Source: Gallaecimonas mangrovi | GTDB taxonomy: Bacteria; Pseudomonadota; Gammaproteobacteria; Enterobacterales; Gallaecimonadaceae | DNA: 64,000 nucleotides | Direction of reading: 5' to 3' | Assembly: GCF_003367375.1 (NCBI RefSeq) | Contig: NZ_CP031416.1 | Location: forward strand, 3,940,674-4,004,673 | Shown here: positions 37,931 to 47,157 of the stretch, piece after piece | Layout of the letters: each line of letters starts with the position of its first letter | How positions within the stretch are numbered: the stretch's first letter is position 1 | Translations under genes and position numbers: made by a program | The notes under the pieces: model-generated | Database searches by the model: none | What the model was told of the DNA's origin: nothing | Seen by the model: only the letters and a program-made list of their open reading frames with translations

Positions 37931-38897
37931 ATATCAAACCGGTCAAACGCATCACAAAAATACCGGTCGACAGGCTGATGACCGAGCCTAAGGTCGAAAC
38001 CAAAATAATGTTGGCGGTCAGCTGGTCGTTAGAGCCCATGGCTCTTGCCATCACAAAGGCGGCCGCAGCGGTGGGTGACCCCAGCATGACAAATAACAGC
38101 GCCACATCTTTACCATCAAAGCCCAGCAACCAACCGATAAAACTAAACAGCCCCGGCATCCACACCAGCTTGACCAAACTCGCTTCAATGGCCAGTTTCG
38201 AGTCTGACTTCATGTCGCGAAGATTGAGGGTTGCACCAATGGTCAAAAGCGCCAGCGGCAGCGTCATCCGCCCCAGCGACTTACCCGCATCAACAGCGAT
38301 AGAGGGCAGTGGCCATTCCATAATCGAAAACGGTAGTGCCAGCACCACGGCAATGATCAACGGGTTCTTGCAGACGTTCTTAAAGGTTTGAGCCCAGTTG
38401 GGTTCCTGCCCCTTAGACAGCGCCAAAATCGACAACACATTGAACATTGGAATGCCCAGCGCCAACAATACCGAGGCGCGAGCAAGGCCAGAATCACTAA
38501 AAAGGCTGACCGCCATCGCTAAACCAATAATGCCGAAATTGGACCGAAAGGCACCTTGTACAAAGGCGCCCTGATCGCGCCCCGGCAAGCCTTTAAGCTT
38601 GGCCCAAACACCGCAACCAAGGTAAGTCAACAATACCGCTGCCGCCGTGAGCCCCATTAATTTAGGCTCTAACACTTCACGAATGTGGGTTTGGCTGATA
38701 GACAAAAACACCAGCACCGGCAGACACACCAAAAAAACTAATCGGGAGCCGGTTTGTACAAAGGCTTCGTTAAGTAATTTGCCGCGTTTTAGCAAGGCGC
38801 CCAGCAGCACCAACAAAAAGATGGGGGCCACCATATTGGCGGTAAATAGCAGGGTGTCCCAGTACAGGGCAAAACCATGGAGGTGGCTGGCTTTCAT
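37929..38897 (-). CDS. AEC-family (auxin efflux carrier-like) transporter
   Basis: A 322-residue inner-membrane protein with about ten hydrophobic segments. Family features: NMVAPIFLLVLLGALLKRGK near the start, AFRSNFGIIGLAMA, NPLIIAVVLALPF, LPLALLTIGATL, and LGSPTAAAAFVMAR. Bacterial members move malonate, malate or other small organic acids. The ATG at 38897 fits the family start; a TTG at 38957 is an alternative. It ends the leftward hem block, but the 100-base gap to the lipoprotein gene leaves co-transcription open. Confidence 0.86.
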   Translation of the reverse strand: MKASHLHGFALYWDTLLFTANMVAPIFLLVLLGALLKRGKLLNEAFVQTGSRLVFLVCLPVLVFLSISQTHIREVLEPKLMGLTAAAVLLTYLGCGVWAKLKGLPGRDQGAFVQGAFRSNFGIIGLAMAVSLFSDSGLARASVLLALGIPMFNVLSILALSKGQEPNWAQTFKNVCKNPLIIAVVLALPFSIMEWPLPSIAVDAGKSLGRMTLPLALLTIGATLNLRDMKSDSKLAIEASLVKLVWMPGLFSFIGWLLGFDGKDVALLFVMLGSPTAAAAFVMARAMGSNDQLTANIILVSTLGSVISLSTGIFVMRLTGLI

Positions 38898-38996
38898 AGA
38901 CGGCACTACAACAAGAAACGGGGCCACTATCAAAACCGCTTTAAGCCCGAAGCTCAAGCTTTAAACGCTGTCTGGTTGTTACAACTATATCAACAG

Positions 38997-39401
38997 CTAT
39001 TGATTAGCCCTTTCCGCCGGGGTTACCGGCACCATCATCACATCTAAAGGTTGGTCCAAACGGCCAAGGTCAACCCCGGTCAACGCCTGGTTTACAAACA
39101 GCAGCAGTCCTTTTTTGCTGGTGATTTGCGCCACCACGATGTATTGCCGATGGCCCTGGCCAAGGTGTTTTGGCAAGGCAATCCGAAAATGGTGGGGCCA
39201 AGTGCTGGCATCGGAAGTGGTGCTAGCCACCACATGGATAGGGGAGTCTGGGCCGTCGAAGGTTTCTAAGTTAACGGTGACCCGCGCATCAGCCGGTACC
39301 TGGGCGTCCATGGGCACATGCAGTTGGCCAGACAACCAACGGTTATTCCACTGACATGCCGCCAGCAACATCAGTGACAGTGCCACAACCCATTTTCTCA
39401 T
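38997..39401 (-). CDS. YbaY-like lipoprotein
   Basis: A 134-residue lipoprotein: signal MRKWVVALSLMLLAAC with lipobox LAAC (Cys16). The mature part follows the YbaY-type pattern (SGQLHVPMDAQVPADARVTV, then FRIALP, RQYIVVAQI and LLLFVNQALTG), a small beta-sandwich proposed to sit at the inner face of the outer membrane. Function is unknown. An upstream in-frame extension to 39524 overlaps the neighbouring gene and lacks a signal at its end, so the start at 39401 is preferred. Confidence 0.8.
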   Translation of the reverse strand: MRKWVVALSLMLLAACQWNNRWLSGQLHVPMDAQVPADARVTVNLETFDGPDSPIHVVASTTSDASTWPHHFRIALPKHLGQGHRQYIVVAQITSKKGLLLFVNQALTGVDLGRLDQPLDVMMVPVTPAERANQ

Positions 39402-39471
39402 CGCGCAAAGAACCGTATTAGTTAAAAAAGGCGTTAAAGAGCCTACCCAGAGGAAGGCAACAGTAGCTGAA

Positions 39472-39909
39472 TCAGCGGCGCTGCTGCTGACGCTTACAAG
39501 CATCAATCGCTTGCTGGCGCGCATAATAACCCGCTAGCCGGCATTCGATGCTGTACCGGCGACTACGATACAACGGCCGGCTGTCACTGCCAAAAATAAA
39601 CACCACAAAATGGTAGGTGCGGCCACTGAGGCGCGCTTGCTGGGTTAACACCACCGCGTCTCGGTGTTGCCATTCCAACGCTGATACTACCGGGTCTTGA
39701 AAGGTTTCACTGGGCGTATTCAGCTCCGAGGGGCGGCGCTGGCGCAGCAGATCTTTGATAAAGGCTTGGCGGTTAGGGTAGGCGATGTCCATAAAGCGGG
39801 AAGATAATAACGGATCAGAACTGGCGGCCTGTGCCGCCGCACTGGCCACCAGCAATAATACCGTCAAGGAGCTGGCTTTAAGCCAATCGGCGATACTGCT
39901 CCACAGCAC
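39472..39909 (-). CDS. Exported hypothetical protein behind hemY
   Basis: A 145-residue protein with a signal-like N-terminus ending VLLLVASAAAQA and a basic, Gln/Arg-rich mature part with a Cys near the end (YSIECRLAGYYAR and IDACKRQQQRR). The start is probably the GTG at 39909, with GGGGGA upstream inside hemY; the gene overlaps the hemY end by 32 bases in another frame, so coupling is likely. I recognise no family. It may simply ride with hemY. Confidence 0.65.
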   Translation of the reverse strand: MLWSSIADWLKASSLTVLLLVASAAAQAASSDPLLSSRFMDIAYPNRQAFIKDLLRQRRPSELNTPSETFQDPVVSALEWQHRDAVVLTQQARLSGRTYHFVVFIFGSDSRPLYRSRRYSIECRLAGYYARQQAIDACKRQQQRR

Positions 39910-40999
39910 CCTGATAATCCCCCTGCTTGGCGAGCACCTCGGCCAAACGCTTGCGCCAGGTAGGCTCTTCTTTGAGTTGTAAGGCCGCTTCCAGATAACG
40001 CTTAGCCTCGCGTAAGTCACCTTGCGCTTGGCTTAATGCGCCGAGCGCCGCCAGCAAGGCTGGGTCGTGGTCACGGCCATGATGCCATTTCAGTACTTGA
40101 CGCTGAGTATGGGCTGCCGATTCGTGATCCACCAGTTGCGCCATGGCAGCAAGGGCCGCGGCTTGGGGATCTTTCTTGATGATCGGCATCAATAAATCCA
40201 AACCTTTGGCCTTGTCGCCTAAGCGGCCATAGGCCAAGGCCAGCGCCGCCACCACCTCGGTTTTTTGGCGACTGCGTTTATTTAAGGACTGCTCCAAACG
40301 CGACAAGCTGGCTTGGCCTTCTGCCACCGCTTGCGCCAAACGCGCGTTAAAGGCGGGTTGAAACAATTGGTCTTGCTCGGTTTCACTAAGGCTATCAAGG
40401 TGGCGCCAAAGCGTTGCCATGTCGCCTTCGGCCTTGGCCAGACGCGCCGCCAGGCTAATGCCACTTTTGCTGTTTTTAATATTGTCATTCAGGGCAGAAA
40501 AGGCACGGTGCGCCGCCTCAGTATCCCCAAGGTGCAGTAGCATTGCCGGGCCAGCCAAGGGCTGGTCTAGCTCTGTTAGCAAGCGATCGCGCTCGGCAAT
40601 ATCACCTGCCCGATGCTCAGCATAAGCCGCTGCCAGACGGGGAAAGTCAGGCAAAGGGGCATGGGGCACGGCGGCCGACAAGGCAGCACCGGCTTGCCCA
40701 TACTGACCTTGCCACAGTTGCTCCCAGGCTTTGGAGGCCTTTTTCTGAGCCCGGCGGCCGCTACGGTCACTAAACCAGCTGCGAGAAGAGCCAAAAGAAC
40801 GGGCAATGCGGCGCACCAGCCAATCAAGGCACCAAATCACCCCCATTAGCACCACAATGGCTATCGCCAGCACCACACCGGAAGTTTCAATGGTGTAATG
40901 GCCAAGGGCAATGAGCACGTAGCCGGTTTTGTTCATCAGCATCGGCCCGGCGATAAGGCCGACAATCAGGATGGCGATAAAAATCAAAAGCCGGATCAT
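39878..40999 (-). CDS. hemY: HemY, TPR-containing membrane protein of the haem operon
   Basis: A 373-residue protein with two N-terminal membrane segments (about 1-22 and 38-60, then an Arg-rich stretch) and a tetratricopeptide-repeat domain (for example LAALGALSQAQGDLREAKRY and LAKQGDYQGAVEQYRRLA). This is the proteobacterial HemY, unrelated to the Bacillus oxidase of the same name. It is associated with late haem synthesis or haem handling at the inner membrane. It overlaps the fused hemDX gene by four bases. Confidence 0.93.
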   Translation of the reverse strand: MIRLLIFIAILIVGLIAGPMLMNKTGYVLIALGHYTIETSGVVLAIAIVVLMGVIWCLDWLVRRIARSFGSSRSWFSDRSGRRAQKKASKAWEQLWQGQYGQAGAALSAAVPHAPLPDFPRLAAAYAEHRAGDIAERDRLLTELDQPLAGPAMLLHLGDTEAAHRAFSALNDNIKNSKSGISLAARLAKAEGDMATLWRHLDSLSETEQDQLFQPAFNARLAQAVAEGQASLSRLEQSLNKRSRQKTEVVAALALAYGRLGDKAKGLDLLMPIIKKDPQAAALAAMAQLVDHESAAHTQRQVLKWHHGRDHDPALLAALGALSQAQGDLREAKRYLEAALQLKEEPTWRKRLAEVLAKQGDYQGAVEQYRRLA

Positions 41000-42780
41000 T
41001 GAGCGGCCTCCGCCATACGCAAAGAATCCAGTTTATTGGGCAGGCTTAAACTCACCGGGCTGTCGAGCAGCGCGTTAAGGGCCTTTACAAAGGCCTTAAC
41101 CGCGTCGTTGTTGGCATCGCCGTAGCTGTCTACCCAGTCACGCACCTGGCGCAAGCTGGCTTGGTAGCGGCCTTTGTCACCGGCAAACATTGCCAATTTT
41201 GCTTCGCTAAGGGCCAGCCGTAAGTCTTCCCGCAAATAGGCTTCGTGGCTGGGCCCAAGTAAGGGTTTGACCCCGTCTTGGCGCTTGCGAATTTTGATAA
41301 ATTTGTCGGCGAAGCTTTCCAGGGATTTTTCCAGGTTATTGCGCCAGTCGCCTTCGTCCTGAGTGGGGCTTAAGTCTTGTTCTTGGTCAGCCAGCTTCGG
41401 CAGTTTCACCGTATTAAGGGCAAGCTCGGGCACTTGTTTACTGAGCGCTTCAAGGCGCATTGCCAGTTCTGTGCGGTCAATTTTAGGTTGTGCCGCTAAG
41501 GTGGCGAGGTCGGCGGCTATGGCTTGGCGCCACGCCAGTACATCGGTACTTTCCGGCAGTTTTTTAAGGCTGGCATCAGCATCTTTTAATAACGCCTGGG
41601 CCACATTCAGCTCTTGTGCCAAATAAAGCCTGCGGTTAGCCATACGCACCAACATTGCCGCCTCTTCACGGGGCCAAGAAATGGTTTTTTGCTGGCTTTT
41701 CCAGAGTTTGTCGATTTGCCCCTGAATATCGGCCAGGCGGTTTTGCTGCTGGCCAAGGGCTTGTTGCTGCCCCGACGACAAGGCGCTGAGCTTGGCATTC
41801 AGGTCACTCACCGCATCGTTCAGCTGTGACGGGCTAACGGTAGGAGCCTTATGGGCAAGCGCCAACTGCTGCTGATAATACTGCCAGCCCGATAATCCCA
41901 AGGCGCCGGCACCAAGCAATAACGCCAGCACTGCCACCGCCATCGGCAACTTGGCTGAATTTGCTTTCACCGCCCGTGGTGGCGGGGTGACCTTGGCAAC
42001 TTTGGGTTGTTCAGAGGGGGCTGCGGCCTCTTTGGGCGACTTGGGCATCTTCTGAGTATCGGTCATAGGCTGGGCACTTTCCTTGAGATAGTGGACAACC
42101 GCTTCGTCTGAAGCGTCTTTTAACAGCACGAGTTTGGAGAAACCTTTTTGCTCGGCATACTGGCGCACCCGCGCCGAGGGCAGCAACAGTGTCAGGCCCT
42201 GCAGCCACGGCAGCAAATGCGCGGGCGTGGTAGCGATAAGGGCATCAAGCAAGCTACAAGACGTGACCTGGATACAGTCCACACCTTTATCCTGCCAGGT
42301 CAATACCGTTTCAGGCAGCAATAACACCGGCTCGCGCCGATACAGGGTAACCTCTTCAACATTAGCGCCCCGTTCGCGAAGGGTGTCGGCGAGCAGTTCC
42401 CGGCCACCATTGCCTTTGGCAATGATGATGTTTTCATCTTGCACCTTGGCCAGCGCCGGTTGCGCCAGCAGACCTTCTGAATCAGGTGGGTCGGCGACCA
42501 GCACGGCCTTGGCACCGGCGTCTTTAAGGGCATCTCCGGTGGCTTGGCCAACGGCGGCAAAGCGGGGGCCAGAGGGTAGTGGTTTGGCAAGCCCAGCAAC
42601 GGCATGGGCCGAGACAGCAATCACCCACTGCGCTTTGGCCAGCTTATCGGTTAAGTCTGCGGGTACAGGTTCAGGGGTGATGGTCAGCAGTGGGCTCACC
42701 AGATACGGCACCTTGTGATAATCCAGCGTCGCCGCCAGACGGCTGGCTTGTGGGTCCGGTCTGATGATAAGCACTGTCAT
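40996..42780 (-). CDS. hemDX: Fused uroporphyrinogen-III synthase HemD - membrane protein HemX
   Basis: A single 594-codon ORF. Residues 1-235 are uroporphyrinogen-III synthase ([38 protein letters not shown], and [10 protein letters not shown]), which closes hydroxymethylbilane into the ring. From Met239 ([15 protein letters not shown]) the sequence is HemX: a cytoplasmic linker, one membrane segment at about 275-297 and a periplasmic coiled-coil domain. In E. coli these are separate genes; Met239 looks like the old hemX start, but no well-spaced ribosome site precedes it. Fused forms are annotated in other proteobacteria. No frameshift is visible in the sequence. Confidence 0.92.
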   Translation of the reverse strand: MTVLIIRPDPQASRLAATLDYHKVPYLVSPLLTITPEPVPADLTDKLAKAQWVIAVSAHAVAGLAKPLPSGPRFAAVGQATGDALKDAGAKAVLVADPPDSEGLLAQPALAKVQDENIIIAKGNGGRELLADTLRERGANVEEVTLYRREPVLLLPETVLTWQDKGVDCIQVTSCSLLDALIATTPAHLLPWLQGLTLLLPSARVRQYAEQKGFSKLVLLKDASDEAVVHYLKESAQPMTDTQKMPKSPKEAAAPSEQPKVAKVTPPPRAVKANSAKLPMAVAVLALLLGAGALGLSGWQYYQQQLALAHKAPTVSPSQLNDAVSDLNAKLSALSSGQQQALGQQQNRLADIQGQIDKLWKSQQKTISWPREEAAMLVRMANRRLYLAQELNVAQALLKDADASLKKLPESTDVLAWRQAIAADLATLAAQPKIDRTELAMRLEALSKQVPELALNTVKLPKLADQEQDLSPTQDEGDWRNNLEKSLESFADKFIKIRKRQDGVKPLLGPSHEAYLREDLRLALSEAKLAMFAGDKGRYQASLRQVRDWVDSYGDANNDAVKAFVKALNALLDSPVSLSLPNKLDSLRMAEAAQ

Positions 42781-43709
42781 AGGGATCGTCCGTACACCGC
42801 TTCAAGAATGGCTTTAGCGCCGTTATCCAGCAATTGCTGACCCAGTGTTTTACCAAGCTGTTCGGCCTGGGCGATGCTGCCACGTATCTCGCCTTCAACC
42901 ATAGCACTGCCGTCGGGCTGACCGACCAAGCCACGCAGCCAAAGCTGGTCGCCTTCGAGGATCGCAAAACTGCCGATAGGCACCTGGCAGCCACCTTCAA
43001 GCTGGGTGTTCATGGCCCGCTCGGCGGCAACCCGTACTCGTGTTGCTTCATGGCCAAGGGGTTTGAGTAAATCAATAATGCGCTGGTCATCCAGACGCGC
43101 CTCGATACCCACAGCGCCCTGACCAACAGCGGGCAAGCTTTGCTCGGCACTGAGGGCGCTTTTGATCCGCGCACTCATCCCCAAGCGTTTAAGGCCTGCG
43201 CAGGCCAGAATAATGGCGTCGTATTGGCCATCATCCAGCTTGGCTAAACGGGTATTAACGTTGCCCCGTAGGTCTTTAATCACCAAGTCGGGCCGCCGGG
43301 AGCGCAACTGACACTGGCGACGCAGGCTAGAGGTGCCAACAACAGCGCCAGCAGGCAGCTCATCTAAATGGTTATAGGTATTAGAAACAAAGGCGTCGAA
43401 GGGATCTTCACGTTCGCAAATGGTCACCAGCCCTAGGCCGTCAGGAAACTCCACCGGCACATCTTTCATCGAATGCACGGCGATATCGGCGCGGCCTTCC
43501 AGCATCGCCACTTCTAATTCCTTCACAAAGAGGCCCTTGCCACCCACTTTGGCCAAGGGTGTATCCAAGATCTTATCGCCCTTGGTCACCATAGGTACCA
43601 GCTCTACCACCAGGCCTTGGTGGGCCTGTTCAAGAGCGGCTTTCACATATTCGGCCTGCCAAAGGGCCAATGGACTTTGCCGGGTGGCAATACGAACAAC
43701 GTTGGACAT
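42777..43709 (-). CDS. hemC: Porphobilinogen deaminase (hydroxymethylbilane synthase)
   Basis: A 310-residue enzyme that builds the linear tetrapyrrole. Seen: [17 protein letters not shown] at the start, catalytic Asp83 in VHSMKDVP, and the dipyrromethane-cofactor Cys241 in [10 protein letters not shown]. The ATG at 43709 has AAGG upstream and matches the family; an in-frame codon at 43739 would add ten residues. It overlaps hemDX by four bases. Confidence 0.96.
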   Translation of the reverse strand: MSNVVRIATRQSPLALWQAEYVKAALEQAHQGLVVELVPMVTKGDKILDTPLAKVGGKGLFVKELEVAMLEGRADIAVHSMKDVPVEFPDGLGLVTICEREDPFDAFVSNTYNHLDELPAGAVVGTSSLRRQCQLRSRRPDLVIKDLRGNVNTRLAKLDDGQYDAIILACAGLKRLGMSARIKSALSAEQSLPAVGQGAVGIEARLDDQRIIDLLKPLGHEATRVRVAAERAMNTQLEGGCQVPIGSFAILEGDQLWLRGLVGQPDGSAMVEGEIRGSIAQAEQLGKTLGQQLLDNGAKAILEAVYGRSL

Positions 43710-43764
43710 CTTACTAACCTTGGATTGAACTGGACTCATCCTACCACCAGGCCATGGCTACAAA

Positions 43765-44157
43765 CTAGGAAGAAGGCGACTGCACCTTGCCCAAGGTCAA
43801 GGTGCGCTCAAAAAGCACCAGGCCGGCGTCGGTGACCACTTCCACTTTCCAGAGGCCTGGCTTGAGGTGTTTTTGCGACCAAGTGCGCCAATGGTTGGCG
43901 CCTACTGGCAGTGCTACATCTGACTGCAGTTGGCCATTAAAGTACCAGCGGTGATGAATTTTTTGGCCGACAGCGCCGCTGACTTCGGTAAAAAGTGCAA
44001 GCTGATCAATGCCATCGGGAAGCTGTTGTTCCTTAACAATGCCCACGGGTTCACGCTGTACCACATCCCGGCAAATCATTGCCCGGTCCAGGTTCACCTG
44101 GGCGAGAACTGCCGGGCTAATTAACCCAAGCAGCCAAAAAAATGCCCATTTGCGCAT
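43765..44157 (-). CDS. DUF2914-type exported protein
   Basis: A 130-residue protein with a signal peptide (MRKWAFFWLLGLISPAVLAQ) and a beta-sandwich-like domain showing the DUF2914 pattern: IHHRWYFNGQ, WRTWSQKHLKPGLWKVEVVT and a final short strand. Function is unknown. It sits between cyaA and hemC, which face each other directly in E. coli, and is oriented like the hem genes with 55 bases to hemC, so it may be the first gene of that operon. Confidence 0.8.
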   Translation of the reverse strand: MRKWAFFWLLGLISPAVLAQVNLDRAMICRDVVQREPVGIVKEQQLPDGIDQLALFTEVSGAVGQKIHHRWYFNGQLQSDVALPVGANHWRTWSQKHLKPGLWKVEVVTDAGLVLFERTLTLGKVQSPSS

Positions 44158-44254
44158 TCTTATTGTTCCTTTTTTCTAATAATGTCAGCAGTATACCCAT
44201 ACCCATACAGTTGTTCCGGAAATTGGCCGTTGGCGAAAGCATCGCCAGGGTTTA

Positions 44255-44276
44255 AAATGTGACCTGATTAACACTT
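44255..44276 (+). promoter_or_regulatory. CRP-like binding site just upstream of cyaA
   Basis: AAATGTGA-CCTGAT-TAACACTT: the left half matches the CRP consensus TGTGA and flank exactly, the right half (TAACA for TCACA) has one mismatch. It ends 10 bases before the cyaA start, a position suited to repression. cAMP-CRP represses cyaA in E. coli, so feedback control is likely. Confidence 0.6.
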
Positions 44277-44286
44277 TATACGGTTC

Positions 44287-46638
44287 ATGCCCCATCTAAG
44301 TCTCGACCAACTCACGCTGAACATCGCCGCGCTCCATAAAGAGCGCCGACGCCTGGCAAGGCAAGCTATGACGCCCCAGGCGGCAGCGGTGTTTGATCTG
44401 GTTCCAGCGCTGCTGCACTGCCAGAGCCCACGGCTACCTGCAGGAGACTTAGCTGCCCCCCATGGCATCCGGGGCGTTGATGATAGCGCTTTACGCCATC
44501 GTTTAGATAAACGATTAGGCATTAGCGCCGACTCCCCCGACCAGCAGGACATCCTGGCGGTTTATTCCATGGGTTCAACCGGTACCCTTGGCCAAACCCG
44601 CAGTTCTGATTTAGACATCTGGGTCTGCCACGACCCGGCTCTCGACGCCGAGCAGCGCTTTGCCCTTAAGGCAAAATGCGAACGGCTGACCGACTGGGGT
44701 AAAGGCCAGGGCATGGATCTGACCTTTTTCCTGATTGACCCCGACGAGTTCCGCCAGGGCAACAAACAAGGCATGAGCGGCGAATCCTGCGGCAGCTTCC
44801 AACACTGGCTGCTACTGGATGAGTTCTACCGCAGCGCCATCTGCCTGGCCGGGCAGCTACCGGTGTGGATGCTGATCTCCCCCGATGACCGCCGCCCCTA
44901 TTTGCAGGCCAAGGCCCACCTGTTTGCTAACGGCATTGACCCAGAGCATTGGGTCGATTTTGGCGCCCCCGACCCCATTCCGGCCGATGAATTTCTCGGC
45001 TCGATGTTGTGGCTGCTGTATAAGGGCATCGAAAACCCCTACAAGGCGCTGTTAAAACTGACCTTAATGTCGGTGTACGCTCGCCAATATCCCAAGGTGC
45101 AGCTGCTCAGTAACGAAACCCGCCGGGCGCTGCACCAAGGCGAAACCGACGTGATGGCGCTAGACCCTTACCTGCAATTGGCGCGATATCTGGCCAATCA
45201 AGGGTTAGCGCCAGCCGATTTAGACATGGCCCGTAGCTGCCTTTACCTCAAGTGCGGCGCCGATGAACTGTCGGACATGCCCGCCCTACACGCCAAGGTG
45301 CTGGGCGAGCTGGCGCAATCTTGGGGCTGGGACGAAGCCAAGCGCCACCAGCTGCAAGGCCATCGTCATTGGCCGCTGGCTGACCTGCAGCAGTGGCACC
45401 AAAGGCTGCGTGAACAGATGCTGGCCGGTATTCATGAGGCCCGCGAACTCTTCCGCCGCACCAGCAGCAATTCACGGCTTTGCCCGATTGAATTAACGGT
45501 ATTAAGCCGCAAGCTCGACGCCACCTTTGCAGAAAAGCCCCACAAACTGCAGCAGCTTTGTCTGCCACCCAGGGTAGAAGTAGGCCAAGCCTCATTGGTG
45601 GTTAGAGCCACCGAAGACCAATGGCAGCTGGCCAGCCCTAACGGCGAGCAGGTGTTTTACCAATGGTCCGAACTGCCGGGCCTGCTGGCCTGGTGCCTGT
45701 TAAACGGCTTTATTACCACCCGCACCGAACTGATGCTCGAGTGCGACCGGCTGGATCTCGATACCCTAGATAGTCTTTGTGACAGCTTGACCTGGCTAAC
45801 CCAAAAGCCGGATCCGGCCGACCAAATTCTTGCCCAGCCGGCACAAATCGAACGCGCTCAGGTCATTGTTAACCTGGAAGATGACGCCACCGACGACATT
45901 AAACTGCGCCGGCAAAAAGCCAGTAATCCACTGATGTTTGGTAAAGAGCGCCAAGTATTGGTAAGCGAACTGACCTTGGTTATCCGTAATACCTGGGGCG
46001 AATGCACGGTGCAAAGTTTCAAAGGCGAGCGCGCCTTGGCCGATTTGCTGCTGGCGCTACTGCCACTGATGCCAAAAGACGCAGTAGCCAAAAAACGCAT
46101 TCATATTCACTGCTTTGCCAGCCAGCTTGGCGAAAGCATTGCCAATACCGTGCTGGAACTTATCGATACTGCCCAAGAGCGCTTAACCCAGGGCCCTTGG
46201 ACCTTATCCGTTGGCCACAGCAAGTGGGTATTCTGGCGCCACGCCGGCACCTTACATTGGCAGGAAATGACCGACCCGGTGGCTTTTTACGCGCAGTTAT
46301 CGGCGGCCAAACTGGCCCAGCAAGGGAAAGCCGATGAAGAAAGGGTGCCAGCGCCGGTTTATGGCCATGCTTTGGCAGGTTTGGTGCAGTTTTTCTTCCT
46401 GTCTAAAGACCAGGGCTACAGCCTGTACGTTTCTAACGAGCAGAACCAGGTAAGTTACTACCATTATCCGGCCATGGATAAAGCCAACTTGGTTAACCTT
46501 ATCAGCCGTTTTTACACCCAAAAAGAAAGCGCCAGTGCCAGCAGCACCTTTAACCTGCCGCAATATTACGAGTTGTTTGAAGACGAGCAGGGCTGGCAGA
46601 TGCAGCCCCTCACCACCACGACCTTGTCAGAGTCCTAA
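44287..46638 (+). CDS. cyaA: Class I adenylate cyclase CyaA
   Basis: A 783-residue enterobacterial-type cyclase that makes cAMP from ATP. The catalytic nucleotidyltransferase-like motif is visible at about residues 93-115 (YSMGSTGTLGQTRSSDLDIW, with the metal-binding Asp pair), and the C-terminal regulatory half is present, ending with the hydrophobic LPQYYELFEDEQGW. Shorter than E. coli CyaA (848) mainly at the C-terminus. The start ATG has no strong ribosome site. The 3' end overlaps convergent cyaY by 12 bases. Confidence 0.95.
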   Translation: MPHLSLDQLTLNIAALHKERRRLARQAMTPQAAAVFDLVPALLHCQSPRLPAGDLAAPHGIRGVDDSALRHRLDKRLGISADSPDQQDILAVYSMGSTGTLGQTRSSDLDIWVCHDPALDAEQRFALKAKCERLTDWGKGQGMDLTFFLIDPDEFRQGNKQGMSGESCGSFQHWLLLDEFYRSAICLAGQLPVWMLISPDDRRPYLQAKAHLFANGIDPEHWVDFGAPDPIPADEFLGSMLWLLYKGIENPYKALLKLTLMSVYARQYPKVQLLSNETRRALHQGETDVMALDPYLQLARYLANQGLAPADLDMARSCLYLKCGADELSDMPALHAKVLGELAQSWGWDEAKRHQLQGHRHWPLADLQQWHQRLREQMLAGIHEARELFRRTSSNSRLCPIELTVLSRKLDATFAEKPHKLQQLCLPPRVEVGQASLVVRATEDQWQLASPNGEQVFYQWSELPGLLAWCLLNGFITTRTELMLECDRLDLDTLDSLCDSLTWLTQKPDPADQILAQPAQIERAQVIVNLEDDATDDIKLRRQKASNPLMFGKERQVLVSELTLVIRNTWGECTVQSFKGERALADLLLALLPLMPKDAVAKKRIHIHCFASQLGESIANTVLELIDTAQERLTQGPWTLSVGHSKWVFWRHAGTLHWQEMTDPVAFYAQLSAAKLAQQGKADEERVPAPVYGHALAGLVQFFFLSKDQGYSLYVSNEQNQVSYYHYPAMDKANLVNLISRFYTQKESASASSTFNLPQYYELFEDEQGWQMQPLTTTTLSES

Positions 46639-46956
46639 TTTCAGCTCTTGCCCGGCTTGGCGGCTGACCGCTTCATCTAAAAAGGCGCTAAGTTCGGCGC
46701 CACTGCGCACATCCAGCCATTGCCCATCCTGATAGCCAAAATGGTGGCCATTAAAGCGGGTTGCTACCCAGACTTGTTGCAGCGGTGGCTGCTTGTTAAT
46801 GATGATTTTACTGCGGTCGGCAAACAGCAAATCAACCTTGGAACCTACCGATTCCACTTCAATGTCCAGGCCTGCGTCATCGGCAGCGGTTTCCACTGCA
46901 TCCTCAATGGCCAACAACAGGGCGTCGGTCAGTTCCTCATATTGGCTGTCGTTCAT
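46627..46956 (-). CDS. cyaY: Frataxin-like iron-sulfur assembly protein CyaY
   Basis: A 109-residue frataxin homologue. It has the acidic first helix (LTDALLLAIEDAVETAADDA) used for iron binding and the beta-sheet motif KIIINKQPPLQQVWVATRFN with GYQDGQWLD. It modulates Fe-S cluster assembly with IscS. It is convergent with cyaA, as in E. coli. AAGG precedes the ATG. Confidence 0.95.
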   Translation of the reverse strand: MNDSQYEELTDALLLAIEDAVETAADDAGLDIEVESVGSKVDLLFADRSKIIINKQPPLQQVWVATRFNGHHFGYQDGQWLDVRSGAELSAFLDEAVSRQAGQELKLGL

Positions 46957-47034
46957 CTGTTACCTTCGGTTTGCAATTGCCATGGGTAGTGCGATTATAG
47001 GGCCAGAACCCGATAAATCCGATTGCCTACCCCA

Positions 47035-47157
47035 ATGAAAAAGCGCTTCTTTATACTCGCCGTTCTCGGCCTTGTTCTTGCTGGCTGTGGCCAGAAGGGC
47101 CCTCTTTTCAAGCCAGCTCCGGCGCAAAATAACCAGCACAGCGAGCCCAAGTCATGA
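47035..47157 (+). CDS. lptM: Small LPS-assembly lipoprotein LptM (YifL)
   Basis: A 40-residue lipoprotein, MKKRFFILAVLGLVLAGCGQ followed by KGPLFKPAPAQ. The lipobox LAGC (Cys18) and the conserved CGQKGPL motif identify it as LptM, which in E. coli binds the LptDE translocon and aids oxidative maturation of LptD. Its stop overlaps the lysA start (ATGA). The position before lysA-dapF is the usual one. There is no strong ribosome site. Confidence 0.9.
   Translation: MKKRFFILAVLGLVLAGCGQKGPLFKPAPAQNNQHSEPKS

Noticed and set aside
38997-39524. Longer start of the YbaY-like lipoprotein
   Set aside because: The extra 41 residues overlap the previous gene and place the lipobox deep inside the protein; the start at 39401 gives a normal lipoprotein.
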